Assembly: GCA_010015655.1 (NCBI GenBank)
Contig: ML976672.1
Coordinates: 109,140 to 151,968, forward strand
Source of the DNA: Bimuria novae-zelandiae CBS 107.79
Lineage: Eukaryota; Ascomycota; Dothideomycetes; Pleosporales; Didymosphaeriaceae
DNA length: 42,829 nt
Direction: 5' to 3'
Each line of letters begins with the position of its first letter. Position 1 is the first letter of the stretch. The notes beneath the pieces are model-generated. The model was given only the letters and a program-made list of their open reading frames with translations. It ran no database searches and had not been told where the DNA came from. Shown in pieces: positions 20,080 through 32,872 of the stretch. The position numbers and the translations under genes were made by a program.

Positions 20080-23000
20080 GTTATAACAGTCCTTAATAAG
20101 CCTAAGAACTAGCAGGCATAGATTTTTCTTCGTAAAAATACCGCGTAGCAGTACGATCTATAGCAGTATTATAACCCTAACGTTGCTATAGCTAACCTGC
20201 CTCTACTAATAGAGTCTGTCAAGTCTATAGCGCACTAATACAAAGTTACTAAGGTACTTAGTATAATATATACTAATGTTAACCTTAATAACACTAAATT
20301 TCAACGCTATTAATTTACCTATAACTAATATTAGAAGTAATTTACTTACTATCTTAAGTAAAAGCAGGTACTTTAAAATATAAATATAAATATTAGTAAG
20401 ATTGTCGGGAGGACTTGTTGCACTAGTGCTAAAAGGAAATACTTGATAACGAGTTACATTGGGTTGATTGATGCTTGTTTTCTCTCGTTCTATCTATTGA
20501 GTTGAAGTACATCGCGGGGTATGGAAGCTAGTCCCATATGGGGTTCGCTCCACACACATAGTGTTTTGCAACACGACAGAGGCCTTGAGGTTGTTAATCT
20601 AACAAAGATAATTACTAAACACTGTATCTACTTATTATATAATAAGGATACGTAGTACGCATAGCTTATCTTCCTTAAAAAGTACTTTATACTATTAATA
20701 GCTATTTACCTATATAACCTAATTAATTACTATAAGCCCCTGTATACCCCGCTATAGTTACGTAATTTTAAAAACTCGCTACAATTATAAATTAAAGGTA
20801 CTAGCTAGTATACTGAAATAAATTTATTTAATATTAAAGGCACGCGCGTACAAGTAGTATTTTTAATAAGTATTAAACATATTAACTTTAATTATGCCAT
20901 GCCTAAGCTAATTGAACTATTTAAAAATATAAATAATAATACGTGAATAGCTATGCTAGAGGACTACGTTGCTATCTATATAATATACATTTGATAAGTC
21001 TAAACTAGCTTCTAGAAGCTTAATAGCATAGCAGGTAATCTTTAAGTAGTAAAGACGTAGAGTAATATTAAAGATAATAATAAGGCTACTATAAGAAGTT
21101 AAGCGCCAAGGAGCGTATATCTCTATAATAGTAAATACTAGTGTAGTTCGTGCTACTATATTTATAAGGACTTTTACTTATAATTAAGTAATTTTTAAAA
21201 AGATCCTACTACGCGTTGGCATATTAATTAAGTTTTATAAGATAAACCTAGCCTAATTACGCAAATATAGAACGCGGTAAATAAAATAAATAGGAATTTC
21301 TTAAAGACGACACTAGGTACTATAGCTATCTAACTTAATAATAGGCGTCTATTAAGTAATAAAAGCTTAGCTTTTATAATAGGCTTATATAGTATAATAA
21401 GCGAGACCTGAGCTACTCTAGCTAATAACTATAACGTAATCCTGCTAGACAAGTTAGCTTTACCGCGATTAATAATTATACTATAACTTTTTAAAACTAA
21501 TAGATTCTTAACCTAGGTTCTACTACTTATAGTATTAATATAGCTAATTAAGTAGGCTAGGAGCAGGAGTGCGTTAAGGATACTAGTATAATTATTAAAG
21601 TAAGTAAGCACTATTATAAGATTAAAACCTAAGATAAGATAACTTTTATAGTTAATATACTAATAGGTAGAGTATTAACGTTAATTACTTATATTACTTT
21701 AGTATCTAGCTTTATTATAAGCATTATTAGTCTTAGATGCTGTCGTAATGTTAGTATCTACTTTAACTTAAGTTATGATACGCTATATAATATATATAGC
21801 GTTATTACTTGTTTAAAGTACTATATAGGCTACTAGCTTATTAACGCTGATTCTTCTTGCTATCTAATACAGTCATCCTTACTTATAATAACTATTTAAA
21901 CTTGCTTATTAGAAGTACTAAGGATTTAAATAATCTCTTTAACTCTAGTTTATAAAGTTTAGGGTTATTTAAGACGCAAGGTTATAGATTACCTAAATAA
22001 TAACATTAAAGGAGTAATAGGAAAAGGCCTACTAACTAAGACTTTTATTAAATTTATATAGAATTAAAGTAAAAAAAGCAGGTCTCTTATTATACGCTAA
22101 AGAGTGCTATCTATCTCTTTTATTAAATCTTAATTAATATTATTTAACTATATTAGTAGGGAGAGTCTTATTATAATAGTAATAAGTAGGGTACTTATAC
22201 CGTTTTTAACACTCCCGTTAGCATAAGCAGAGTCCTTTTTAATAAATTAAAATTTTAGCTAGGCTACTATCTATAGAATACTGTATAATCAATCTAGTAT
22301 TATTATAATTATAACGTAATCGCGATTAAGCTTAACGCTAAACGTAGCATAATTAAATTTATAGAATAATTTTACGCTAATCTAGGTATATAATATAAGC
22401 TACGCGTTCTAGATACTCTTACGTAAAATAAGTGTACTAAAACTACTAATAGGCTAATTATAATAAAGGCCCGCGCCTCACGCCTTTAAGGTAACTTTTT
22501 AAAGTAGTAAGTAAACACGCTAAGAAAGATAATAGTATACTTACTTAATTATCCGCAATTTAAAGTCCTTAATTATTGGACGCTATATAAAGTTATTTAA
22601 AATAAAAAGCCTATAATAAGCTATTTTTATTTAGTTAATTATTACGCACAGGTTTTTAATAAATATTTATTACGTAGAGTAAAGATAGTCTCGCGTACCC
22701 TAATTAGCCATCTTATTAGGTATAATAGCACTAATATCTTCTAGATTTAATTACTAATAAAGAATTAAGTAATCTGCACATAAGACGTGGTATTTAACAT
22801 TTCTATATTATATAAAGGCTACAATAGCTACGTAGATAACTTAGTAATTAAGGAGGTTATTAAGTTACTTAACGTCTCTAAGGCGTACGAGGTTAACGAC
22901 GTATCTATTAAAGAACTTATAATAACACGTTAGCGACGTCTCTATAATAAGGCTAAATTTATAGTAATACTAATACTAACGCCTATCGTACAATCGTCTA

Positions 23001-24970
23001 AGCCATCGGTAGGGGTAATACTAATAGACTATTAACCTCTTAATATTAATCTACTTTTAATAACTTTATAAATATATTAGTTTCTTCTAATTATATAGTA
23101 AACTATCTTATAAGGCACTACTATGCTTATAACCTTTATCCTACGCCCTTTATCGTTAGAGGTTACTAATTAATTAGCTACTAAAATTAAAGGCTATATA
23201 CTTATCTAACGTAATAATAATACTCTATAGCACTAAAATGTATATATTTTATAAAATAACGTACTTATTATAAAGCGCATTTAAAAACTAATAAGCTTAG
23301 ATAATCTATACACTTATATAATTTAGCTAAGCGCTTAAAACGTTACTTACTACGTATACACCTTCGCTATAATAACAATTACTAGTAGTATAAAGGTAAA
23401 TAATATTTAAATTTATTAAAGCTAGCTACCTCCTGCCTTAAAGTATATTAGTTAGTTAAAGATATATTTACATGTCACTAAGTTTATAAAGGCCACTAAG
23501 CGCGAGTATTAAGAAGTCTAAAATAAAACTTACTTTTATAAGACTTTGGTAATATATTAAACTACGTGGGCTCAAACATTAAAGTAATCCTACTTATATA
23601 AGTATTTATATATAAGTTTAATAAGAATAGCTATTTTTATAAGTATAAGAGTTAACTTATCGTACGCGGAGATCTATAAGAGTAGTTTAGTAATACGTAC
23701 TCTACTACTTTTACTATTTATATATTTTAAGTAGTTATTATAAATACTAATTACTTTAGTTTAAAGCTAAAATAATTTAAAGTTCTGAACGCTTTCCTTA
23801 ATACTATACTTAATTAAAAGCTATACGCGAAGACTCCTAGTATATTTAAGGAAGTAATTAATAATCTTCTAGAGGTACTTTACGCCCTTTATAGCCTAAA
23901 AGATAAACCACTTCTTTAGTATAATATATTTAGAGTAATAATTAAGCTACTAAGACTTAAACGCGATAAATGTTTCTTATACCTATACGTTAATAATATA
24001 ATAATAGCGTATTATCCGACGAATGCTTATCTGTATTAAGACTTTAAGAATAAGTTAAAGGACTAATTTCGACTTAAGGTAATAAGAGACTTGGCCTGGT
24101 TCTTAAGCGTTTAAGTCGTCTTATATTACTAGAAAAAGATAATTTAGCTTATTTAGGATATATATATTGATAAGGTTTATAAGAAGTACGGCATATAACT
24201 AATAAGTTATAAAAAACTTAATTTTCTACTTAATATTAACTCTCTTAATAAGATAATCAAAGAGACTAATGCTTAACGTACTAAGCTATATTAAGATCTT
24301 ATTAGCCACCTTGCCTATATTACTTATTAGATATGGCCTAACGTTACTCGCAGCCACGTTATCCTTACTTACTATCTTACTAATCTAAAATAGTTATATA
24401 TTATAGTTTTATAACGCGTCTAGCGATACTTGCTTATATTTTAATACTGTGCTATTAAGGGTCCTTACAATAACTTGATTATAGAGATTATTTTTAATAA
24501 TAATAACTATTATAATGCTTTATCCTTCAGCGGGTTAAATGCCTCGTACGTAAATAATATAAAAATAATACTTCTTTCTTTATAGTATAAATATTAACTA
24601 GAAGGCAATCATCTAGCGTATAGTTACTAAGTCTACTACTAAATTAGAGCTACTCTTAATCTCCTTTACTAGCTGATAGATAGTAAAATAGCTGTATTTT
24701 TTTAATAGTATTTTATTTAACTTAGGTATAACGCCTACAATCTACTACAATAATTAATAAATAATACGAATTATTAATACGTATCTAGATTAACTGTATT
24801 TAAAAGTTTAATACGTTAATATTTATTAAATATAGATTTAATAAGAGATAAAGCCATAAGAACTTATTATTAAATAGGTTTTTATAGATAAGATAGCCGG
24901 TAACGGGCTTATTAAAGTCTTTTTAAAGGCTAAATATTAGGAGTTTATCTAATAGCTTTACCTTATTAAT
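20080..24970 (+). pseudogene. Copia-2 gag-pol, RIP-degraded
   Basis: Gag begins near 20080 (KPKNWQA, then LPLLIESVKSIAH). It is split at 20403 by a solo LTR and continues at 20605 (KDTQYAQLIFLKKYF-like). A degenerate zinc knuckle with CSSCYYIYKDFY is at about 21142-21177. The protease and integrase region (about 21600-23000) is too mutated to mark residues. The RVT_2 reverse transcriptase (about 23850-24200) shows YALYSLKDKPLL and YVNN at 23986-23997, where YVDD is expected, followed by LAWFLSV. The RNase H region (about 24480-24900) has VTKSTTKLELLLISF. Stops are mostly TAA/TAG. The order is that of Ty1/Copia. Inactive. Confidence 0.8.
20403..20604. repeat. Solo LTR in Copia-2 gag, unmutated
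   Basis: It starts TGTCGGGAGG, ends AATCTAACA and is flanked by perfect AAGAT copies (20398-20402 and 20605-20609). It is 202 bp. LTR plus one duplication is 207 bases, and gag reads in the same frame on both sides. It is not RIP-mutated, whereas the gag around it is. No related internal region is present in the window, so it is the product of LTR-LTR recombination of an element inserted after most of the damage. Confidence 0.9.
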
Positions 24971-25090
24971 ATTACGTAACGCCTCTAGGCCAGCGTTAAT
25001 ATTAATATTAATATTAATTTTATATATCTAGTTATCTAATTAAGTAAGATTTTAGCGTCACCTCTTAATTAACATAAAACTTAGGGGGTG

Positions 25091-25227
25091 TGTGACGGTT
25101 TAGTATAGAAGCTTGGGCCACCCGCATACGTGCGGCCCGTGCACGTGATCCACATAGTATATAGCTCTATAGAATATTTTCTTAATTAAAATAACGATTG
25201 CCTTAACACTCTTTTTTCGACGTCACA
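25091..25227 (+). repeat. Copia-2 3' LTR
   Basis: 137 bp, from TGTGACGG to GTCACA. It is preceded by AACTTAGGGGGTG, a short purine-rich tract fit for plus-strand priming. It keeps the terminal CACA that the left copy has lost. Confidence 0.9.
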
Positions 25228-25608
25228 AAATACTAGACTATTTCTAGGATTAAATCTTCAATGCACATTATAAGACTATATTATACTATAAATTTATGCT
25301 AAATAAAGCTATCTAGAAGATAATTTGTTTTATTATAGCTATTTAAGGGGCGTTACTAGGATCAAATACTAAAATAAGTTTATTTTATTTACCATTCTAT
25401 AGCTTACGGAATAGTTGGACGATTATTTTACCTCATACTCCTAAGTCTAGTCCTCTATTCTAATTTTCTATAAGAAAAAGTATTAAAATCTATAAAGTAT
25501 TAGCAGAGTTATAGAGAAAATACGTAAAGAGTCTAGGATGATGTACTCGCTTGTGAAGTACGTTAAATAAAATTTAATTTAATATTTTTAAAATATAAGT
25601 ATATATTG
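25228..25608. other. AT-rich remnant between Copia-2 and Gypsy D
   Basis: The sequence is mutated, with some long plus-strand runs lacking stops, but no motif I can name. It was once continuous with 33034 onward before Gypsy D inserted, as the TATTG/TATTA duplication shows. Confidence 0.35.
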
Positions 25609-25769
25609 TGTAATGGGCTACGCCCAGTTGTTGTCTCGGATCCTTAACCCTCGGTTATGCGAACCTTAGATATATAAGTTTGACGCCTAAAGCTTAACTT
25701 TAGACTCTTTATTAAATTTATAACTATTCTTTTAGCACCTTTAGCTCCTTAAGCACCTAGCCCCTTATA
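25609..25769 (+). repeat. Gypsy D 5' LTR
   Basis: 161 bp. Its terminal CA is changed to TA. It differs from the 3' copy at about 20 sites, nearly all transitions in both directions, so both copies were mutated, on both strands. Confidence 0.92.
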
Positions 25770-25789
25770 TTAAATTTAATTACTTTTAC

Positions 25790-27300
25790 CTATTACGGGA
25801 CAAGTAGATTTTAAATATAATTATAAACTAAAGCTATAAAGCAGCACGCGAAGTTAAAGGACTTATATAGATAGATTCTATAAAGGTAATGCCTAGACCT
25901 ATAAGAAGATAGAAGCCTCCTTAGTAAGTAATTAAGAAGGAGTCTTAATAGATACTTAACCCTAGTAAGACTATCTTTACTAAATAAAGAAGTTATAGAA
26001 ATAAAAACAGAACTTTTTACTAAAGGTCTACGTTTTAGCGCGAACGATTATGCACAGCAAGCTATTAGCTTATAACAAAGTAATAGCTAGGGAATCAAAA
26101 AGATAGCCTTTTTATTTATAACTAAACTTTAGGTATTAGAAGTTAATAAGAACGAAATATAATAATTCCTAAGCAAGATTAAAGTACTTATTAACCTTTA
26201 AAACACATTTTAGACTCTACTATAAGAAGTAAGAGGACTAACTAAAGAAATAGGAAGGGAGCGCTAAAAATCTCTAATAATATAATAATGCTTCTAAAAG
26301 ATAAGAGGTATAAATGAGCCGTTAGAAGAAGACTAATAAACAAAGCTACTAAAGAGATTAATAGTAAAGCTTATCTTAAACTAAGGAAAAAGCCGCCGTC
26401 CTAAGATCTTTAACTTAGTCTACTTTAATAGTAAACGACGGGATTACAGCCACTTTAGGATAGTAATATAATATAAGCTTTTAGAGGATAGGGACTGCCT
26501 TAAAAATATACCTAAATATATTATTAGTTAATTAATAGGACGTATAGTAATAGTAAGAATTATATACTTAAACTACTACCTAGGGTGCACTAAAGCTAAC
26601 CTTTAGAAGCTACTAGACTATAATTTTTATAATTACCTAGTAAAAGAAATCGCGCGTAACTACTTACTTATAATATAATAAGGGAACTAGAAGCTTCGTG
26701 ACTTTAATTTTAACTTTAATAACTATACTATAGAAGCTAAGGAGCATAGTTAAGAGATCCTAAAAAACTTATATCTTTAGAGCCTTTATAAGGGCTTACA
26801 GGACTAAATAGTTATAGTAAATATAAATAATAATTAGGACCTGTAAAGGGTCTAGAAGAGAGTTAATAAGATTTAAAAAAACCTTTTTTAAAATATATTA
26901 TAGCTACTAAAGTTTTCTACTAAGAACAAGGCGCTAGATAAAATAGATTAGAAACCTACCTAAGCTAACCCTAGAAGGATGTCCGATCGATAAAGCCAAG
27001 ACAAAAGACACTAAGCAACAGATAGAGCCACGGGACACAGGTCTAGTAATACCTAGAAACAAGCCACGTGGGTGTCGCGCGAGGTAATAGAAACCTGTAA
27101 GAAGAATAGTTCCTATTTTTATTATAAAAATACGGGATATTGCGTAAAGTAGTGTAAATTTTTACTTATAATAAAGCTAGTACAAGTTCGCGCTACTATA
27201 CCTACTACTAAAAACTCTTTTAATAAAGAGTTTAATATAGCCTTTACTAATTTAAAAAACTAGGTTCTTTTAGGAATAGTCGCCGCCAGGAGGCAAAAGT
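25790..27300 (+). pseudogene. Gypsy D gag, RIP-degraded
   Basis: The plus strand holds a long gag-like reading with many stops. A capsid-type stretch is at about 26380-26900 and a Ser/Thr/Arg-rich linker at about 26970-27090. A broken zinc knuckle lies at 27108-27155: the frame reads SSYFYYKNTGYCVK*CK, which fits CX2CX4HX4C with the first two Cys and the His changed to Tyr. Pol follows without a clear gap. Confidence 0.65.
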
Positions 27301-27399
27301 AAGAAAAAGGTAAAAAAAATAAGTTTTAATAACTTTTAAAGGCTATAGCTAGACTTAATACTAGCAATAGTATACTTACTTATTAATAATATTATGTTT

Positions 27400-30300
27400 G
27401 TATCGACAATCATTAATTTAAGTTATTTAACCTTTAAATTTATATTAGAAAAACTTATAATAAAAGCCTACCTATAGCGCGAAAACCTACCCTATCTATA
27501 AGAGGTTATTAGTATTAGAAGCATGCGACTCTTTATACATAAAGTAGTCTAACTAGAAGTAGATATTAATAGCTATATAAAACTAATATAGCTATACGTC
27601 TTACTTAATAACGGGTTATGCGACCTAATCCTTAGCCTAACCTAAATAAAGAAGAATAGGGTTAAACTGGCCTTAGTAAAGAAATTAATTTAGATTAGAA
27701 GTTTAGGCATCCGCATCCGTAACTAAGAAGGTAAGAAACTATTAATAAAGCCTTAAGGGGTATTAGCTATAGCCTTTATAGCCCTAGATTAGCGTAATTA
27801 ATGCCTAGGAAACAGGGCTAAGGTGTTTTTTATATTAATAAAAAATATATAGAAGGCGTTAACCCGTAAGCTAAAGGTAAACCTATAAAAGTTACTACTT
27901 AAAGCTTTTAAGGACTTATAGCGTATCTTTTATAAGAAACAAGCTAACAAGCTCCCCCCGTACTATGGACCTAGAGTAGATCTTTTTATCCCTCTTGTAG
28001 AAAAAGATAACAAGACCCTAGAGATCCTCTATAGCGCTTTATTTAATATGTCTCGCGAAGAGTTGCTCGTCCTTTAGAAAAAGCTTACTAAATACTTAAA
28101 TAAAGGCTTTATTTAAGTAAGTAAGTCTAGCGCTACTGCCCTAGTATTATTTACTAAGAAACCTAGCGGAGGACTACGCTTTTACGTTAATTATTAAGCC
28201 TTAAACGTTATCTTAAAAAATAACTAGTATTCTTTATTATTAATTAGTAAGACCCTTTAGCTCCTCGTGAAGGCTAAATAGTTTAGTAAACTTAATATAA
28301 TTTAAGCTTTCTATAAGCTTTAAATAGCGAAAGGCGAGGAATAGAAGACGGCGTTTAAAACCTAATTTAGTCTTTATAAGTAGCTAATAGTTCCTTTTAG
28401 CCTAACTAACCCGCCAAGTACGTTCTAGTAGTATATTAACTAGGTATTAAGGGAGCACCTTAATAACTACTACTTAGCGTATATAAATAATGTTCTTATC
28501 TTCTCTAGTAGTAGCTAAAAAGACCACGAAGAAAAAGTTTATACTATAATTTAGAAGTTAAGGGCCGCAGGACTGCACTTAGATATTAAAAAATTTAAGG
28601 TCTACATTAAAAAGACTAAGTACTTTAAATTTATTATAGAAGTTAATAAGGGCGTAAGTATAAATCTAGATAAAGTTTAAGTAATTTAGGAATAAGAGCT
28701 ACTAATTTTAGTAAAAGGAGTCTAAAGCTTTATAGGCTTTATAAACTTTTATTAAAGATTTATATAAGACTTTTCTAGCATAGTAAGCCCCCTTATAAAG
28801 CTTACTAAAAAAGGAGTAGAATTTATCTAGGAATAAGAGTAGTAGCACGTATTTAACTTTCTAAAAGTAGTATTTTATACAGACCTCGCGCTGGCCTACT
28901 TTAACCCTAAATAAAAATTAGTACTAGAAGTAAACGCCTTTAGCTAGTTAATTAGGAAATACTTTTTTTAGTCTAATAATAACAGGATTTTACGCCTAGT
29001 AGCTTACTTCTTAGTAAAAAATAGCCTAGCAGAATATAACTACGCTATCTATAATAAAGAGATGCTTATAGTTATTAAATACGTAGATAAATAGGACTAT
29101 ATATATTAAGTAGTAAAGCACATTATAGTCTATACTAATTATAAGAACCTTACGTATTTCGCTACTAAATAAAAATTAGATAAACGACACGTTTAGTAGG
29201 TAAACATACTTAGCTATATTAATATAATATTTATATATAGACTAAGATTAGTAAACTTTAGGGCGAACACTTTCTTTTAAAGGAACTAAGACCTGCTAAA
29301 GAATAATAAAGATAATAAATTAAAGTTAAGGCACTTTACGCTTCTTTAGGAGACTACTAAAAGAAATAACTTAAAGTCTTTTATCCCCTAAACACCTATT
29401 ACTATAAAAAAAACCTAATTATACTAAAATAAACGAGGACCTAGTGCTCGCTTATCTAACACGCCCTAAACTACCTATATTAACCCTTTAAGGAGGCGAT
29501 AGCCCTGCCAAGCGACACAAACTAGACTTTAACACTATATAGTAAGAGGTAGAACGCGATAAAGACAGCGAGTATAGTAAGATAAAGGTCTGTATTAAGA
29601 ACAGGCTTAGGAAGTTTAAACCTAGGTGAAAGTTATCTATTAGTATTTTAGAATATAGTATAGGTAACTAAAGGTACCTACGCTACAGGTCAAGATAATA
29701 AGTACTAAAATTAGAACTTTTATAAATAAAGCTAATAGTAGTCGCGTATAGTTTTTTAGCTTTAGAATACAAAAAAAAAAAAACACTTATAAAATTCTTG
29801 CTTAAGTCTACTTCTTCTTAAGGATACCTAACTAGGTAAGGTAGTATATTAAGAACTATAATATCTGTAGAAGAACTAAACTATAAAGAAAAGCAAAATA
29901 GGGCCTGCTAAAGCCTTTACTACTACCTAAATAAGGATAGAAGGATATTACAATAGACTTTATTATTACTTTACCTAAGAGTAATAGCTGTACGAATATT
30001 ATAATAATTATAAATAGACTTAGTAAGGACTCTAAGTTTATTAGTCTTTTAAATCTTAATATATCTACGGTTACAATAGCGTTTTTTTAATACTAGGTAG
30101 TAGACTACTTCTTCCCCTCCTCTATTACATTAGACCGCGGGGACAATTCGTGAGCGAATTTTAGACTACACTTTGTAAATAAGCAGGTATTAACCGAAGA
30201 CTGTCTATAGTAAAGTACCTAGAGATAGACGAGTAGACAGAACGAATAAACTCTATTCTTAAAGCCTACCTTTAGGCGTACTATAACTAGTAATAAGATA

Positions 30301-30980
30301 ATTAGATAAAGTAGCTTCCTATAGCTAGAAGGTTAAACTAGTTAAGAACTTTAGGGCACGAAAATTAGCCTTAAAGCTTAAAACTAACGTAAAGAAGGCT
30401 GCAAAGGTAATAATAAAAAAGTTTAAAAAAGTTTTTAACTTTACTTAGGTAAAAATAATAATAGCCTAATAAGAATAAGACCGCCTAGCGAACTATTAAT
30501 ATAAGAACGCTCTAATTTTAAAGGAAAGAGATAAGATATAGCTAAAGTATAAAAACTACTTTTAAAACTAACGTCTAAGCAAGAAGCTTGACTAGAAGTA
30601 AAAAAGGTTTACTATAAAGAAGGTAATAAACTCTTACGTAGTAAAACTAGACGTTTTGCTAAATATGCACCTAAGGTTATACGTAAATAGGCTAAAGTTA
30701 GCCTTGTTAAACCCTCTCTTTAGCTAAACCACTAATAACACCTAGCCCGAAGTAATTATAATAAAAGAGGGGGAAAAGAAGTATAGTGTAGTTAATATAT
30801 ATAAAAAACGCTAGTCCTGTAGAGGTAAGAGGGTAGAATACTTAGTATAGTAAGAAAACTCTTCTTAAAGAACTTAGGAATTTTATAGGAACCTTAACTA
30901 AGCTACTACGTTAAACTATTAAGAGAAATTTACTAAGCTATTTTAAAATTATAATAAAAAACTCCTAATAAGATTTTATT
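27400..30980 (+). pseudogene. Gypsy D pol with chromodomain, RIP-degraded
   Basis: Protease: a LLNNGLCDLI motif (about 27600) where Leu-Leu-Asp-Ser/Asn-Gly is usual. Reverse transcriptase (about 28050-28780): LVLFTKKPSGGLRFYVNY near its start, and the catalytic box YINN at 28490-28501 in place of YIDD. RNase H (about 28880-29290): SLAEYNYAIYNKEMLIVI. Integrase (about 29870-30310): ITIDFIITLPKSNSCTN and a later EIDE*TERIN matching the Asp-Gly-Gln-Thr-Glu-Arg block. Chromodomain (about 30790-30945): RVEYLV**ENSS, then an (E)FYRNLN stretch. Stops are mainly TAA/TAG. The chromodomain would have directed integration to heterochromatin. Confidence 0.88.
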
Positions 30981-31339
30981 ATAATATTCCTTAAATTATC
31001 TTCTACTAAGGCCTAAAGAAGGCTCTACGATGCCTATTTTACTAAGCTAAGGAACCTAGCTAGATAAAGGTATTTAAAATAAGGGTAGGAATAACATTAT
31101 TAGGGGATAAAGTTAAGTATTAAGGAAGAAAGTTAAGAAGGAATCTTAAAAAAGTAACTTAAAAAACCCTTAAAACTACTAAAGATAATAAGGGGACTAA
31201 ATAATTCTTATAGTAGTAAAAGATAATCCTTATAAAAGAAGTAAGTTTTAGAAGTAAACTAGAGTAAGAAGGAGAGAGGAACTAGGTAAAAGGGGCATCT
31301 TTAGTTACTAAAAAAATAGTAAAACCCTTCTTAATAACG

Positions 31340-31872
31340 TTTAGGTCTACTTCTCCGCCCTTTAATATATTACTAGAGTGAGGAAAGCTATTATCCTCCT
31401 TACTTAGACGCTTCCTAATTATAATAGCCTAAAGCCGCTAGCGTAAGCCCTAGTAGGCTTAAGTAGGTATATTAGCTCCCGCGAGGATATTATCTATTAT
31501 TTAGAGACTATCTATTACAATGCTCTTGTCTACCACTACGAACTTACTAGAGAGCTACACGATATTAGCCTTAAAAAATAGCTTTATTATTTAAAAGAAA
31601 CTTATAGAAGGGTTCTTATACTTTTAATAGAATACTTTAAAGTTAGTAATATGAATTTAAAGAAGGTTAGAAATCTTTTTAACCACGATAGTAATGTACT
31701 CTAAGAGCTAAATAGCCTTAAAAAAAAAGTAATAAGGCCTAAAGTAGTAGTAGTCTTACTCTTAAAAGAGGTATAGAAATTAATAATAATAACCTTACGA
31801 GCAGAATAGAATGCGTTAAGGTTAATAAAAAAATCTTTTATTTCTAGCTACTCTTTAAAATCTTATTTATAA
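31340..31872 (+). pseudogene. Accessory reading frame 1 of Gypsy D, after the chromodomain
   Basis: In one plus-strand frame (codons in register with 31493) the sequence reads as protein with only occasional TAG/TAA stops. It includes SREDIIYYLETIYYNALVYH (about 31484-31543), ELTRELHDISLKK and LKKVRNLFNHDSNVL (about 31658-31702). It is rich in Leu, Glu and Lys and looks helical. I do not recognise a family. It lies downstream of pol in the same orientation, where some retroelements carry an extra gene. A gag-like or coiled-coil protein is possible. Confidence 0.4.
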
Positions 31873-31959
31873 GGTAGCCTATACTAATAACTATAATATT
31901 AGTAAACTTTTCGCGGCTAACTTTATTAAGGGTAGGCTAAATCTAGGTAAGGGAAGGAG

Positions 31960-32330
31960 TTAGTAGAGCACACCTTAAAGTTATCTAGAATAAGTTAGAC
32001 TAAAGTATACTTGTCTAGTGTAGCTAGTAAGCTTATAAGTATAGTACTTCTTATAGGACACTATCTTGCCTGCTAGCACCTACTAATAGACGCGTTTATA
32101 AGTAATATAATTAATATACTAGTGCTTAATTATCGCGCGTAGTAAGATTAGACCTTAAGAGCTAAGCTTGTTAAGTTAGTAAGTGCGTATACCTAGGCTA
32201 ACAAAGAACTAGGAAGGAGGTTAGAAGAGTAAAAAAGTAAGTTAAAAGGTAGGAAAAAGTATAAAAAAGTATAAAAAAGGGTCTAGAACTTACTTCGCGA
32301 GCTTTAAAAGGACTAAACTTCTTAATAAGC
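31960..32330 (+). pseudogene. Accessory reading frame 2 of Gypsy D
   Basis: In a different plus-strand frame (in register with 32008) the sequence reads VYLSSVASKLISIVLLIGHY, then LLIDAFISNIINILVLNYRA. It ends in a strongly basic tail containing KELGRRLEE and KSKLKGRKKYKK (about 32196-32270). It may be the second part of the preceding frame after a frameshift or lost intron. No family recognised. The basic tail suggests nucleic-acid binding or nuclear import. Confidence 0.35.
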
Positions 32331-32856
32331 TAACTAAGAAAAATTACGCTAGCGTTAGATATAGTAGCTTTATTTTAAAAGAGCTTAGTCTTCTTAAGTT
32401 AGTAGCTAGATAACTATAACGGGGACGGGCCTTCTTTTATTTTATTATTAGAGTTAGTAGTATGCCTTTAACGCTTAAGTATTCTTATTACGTAGTTATT
32501 ACGCAAAAGGCTAGCTATCTTATTAGAATAGTAAGGGGAATTAGGTTATAAAGTTAAAAAAGACTAGGTTAAAAGTAAGATATTATAGCGCACGAAGTTA
32601 AGCTAGGAAAAAAAAGAGCTTAAAAGAGTAAGGTCTAGAAGCTAAGTAAGAAGCGATTTTATGTATATAATAATAAGTAAATGTACTAGCGCGAATACAC
32701 TACTATAGTAACTACTTATAGTAAGGATATAAAATTAGACACGCGAGAACGGAACTAGTAAAAGGTTTATAATAGTAAGAGGATTATAAGTAGATAATAA
32801 AACGATCGCGAAGCTATATAAATAAGATAAGACGCGGAGATTTTTTTACCCTTAAT

Positions 32857-32870
32857 AGAGGGAAGGGAGG
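32857..32870 (+). other. Gypsy D polypurine tract
   Basis: AGAGGGAAGGGAGG ends two bases before the 3' LTR. This confirms plus-strand orientation and would prime second-strand DNA synthesis. Confidence 0.85.
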
Positions 32871-32872
32871 TA

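Larger units (their letters stand above)
17693..25227 (+). mobile_element. Copia-2: Ty1/Copia element with nested Fot transposon and solo LTR
   Basis: LTRs at 17693-17827 and 25091-25227 start TGTGAC and end GTCACA (RIP-altered to GTTATA in the left copy). The interior encodes a degraded Copia gag-pol. The leader contains a Fot-type transposon (17900-19672) and gag contains a solo LTR (20403-20604). Flanking 5-mers TATTA and AAATA do not match, so target duplication is unconfirmed. The family differs from Copia-1 in LTR sequence and protein. Confidence 0.85.

Noticed and set aside
17693..25232. A target-site duplication for Copia-2 (TATTA/AAATA)
   Set aside because: The 5-mers differ by transversions that RIP cannot explain; shifted alternatives did not give a clean match.
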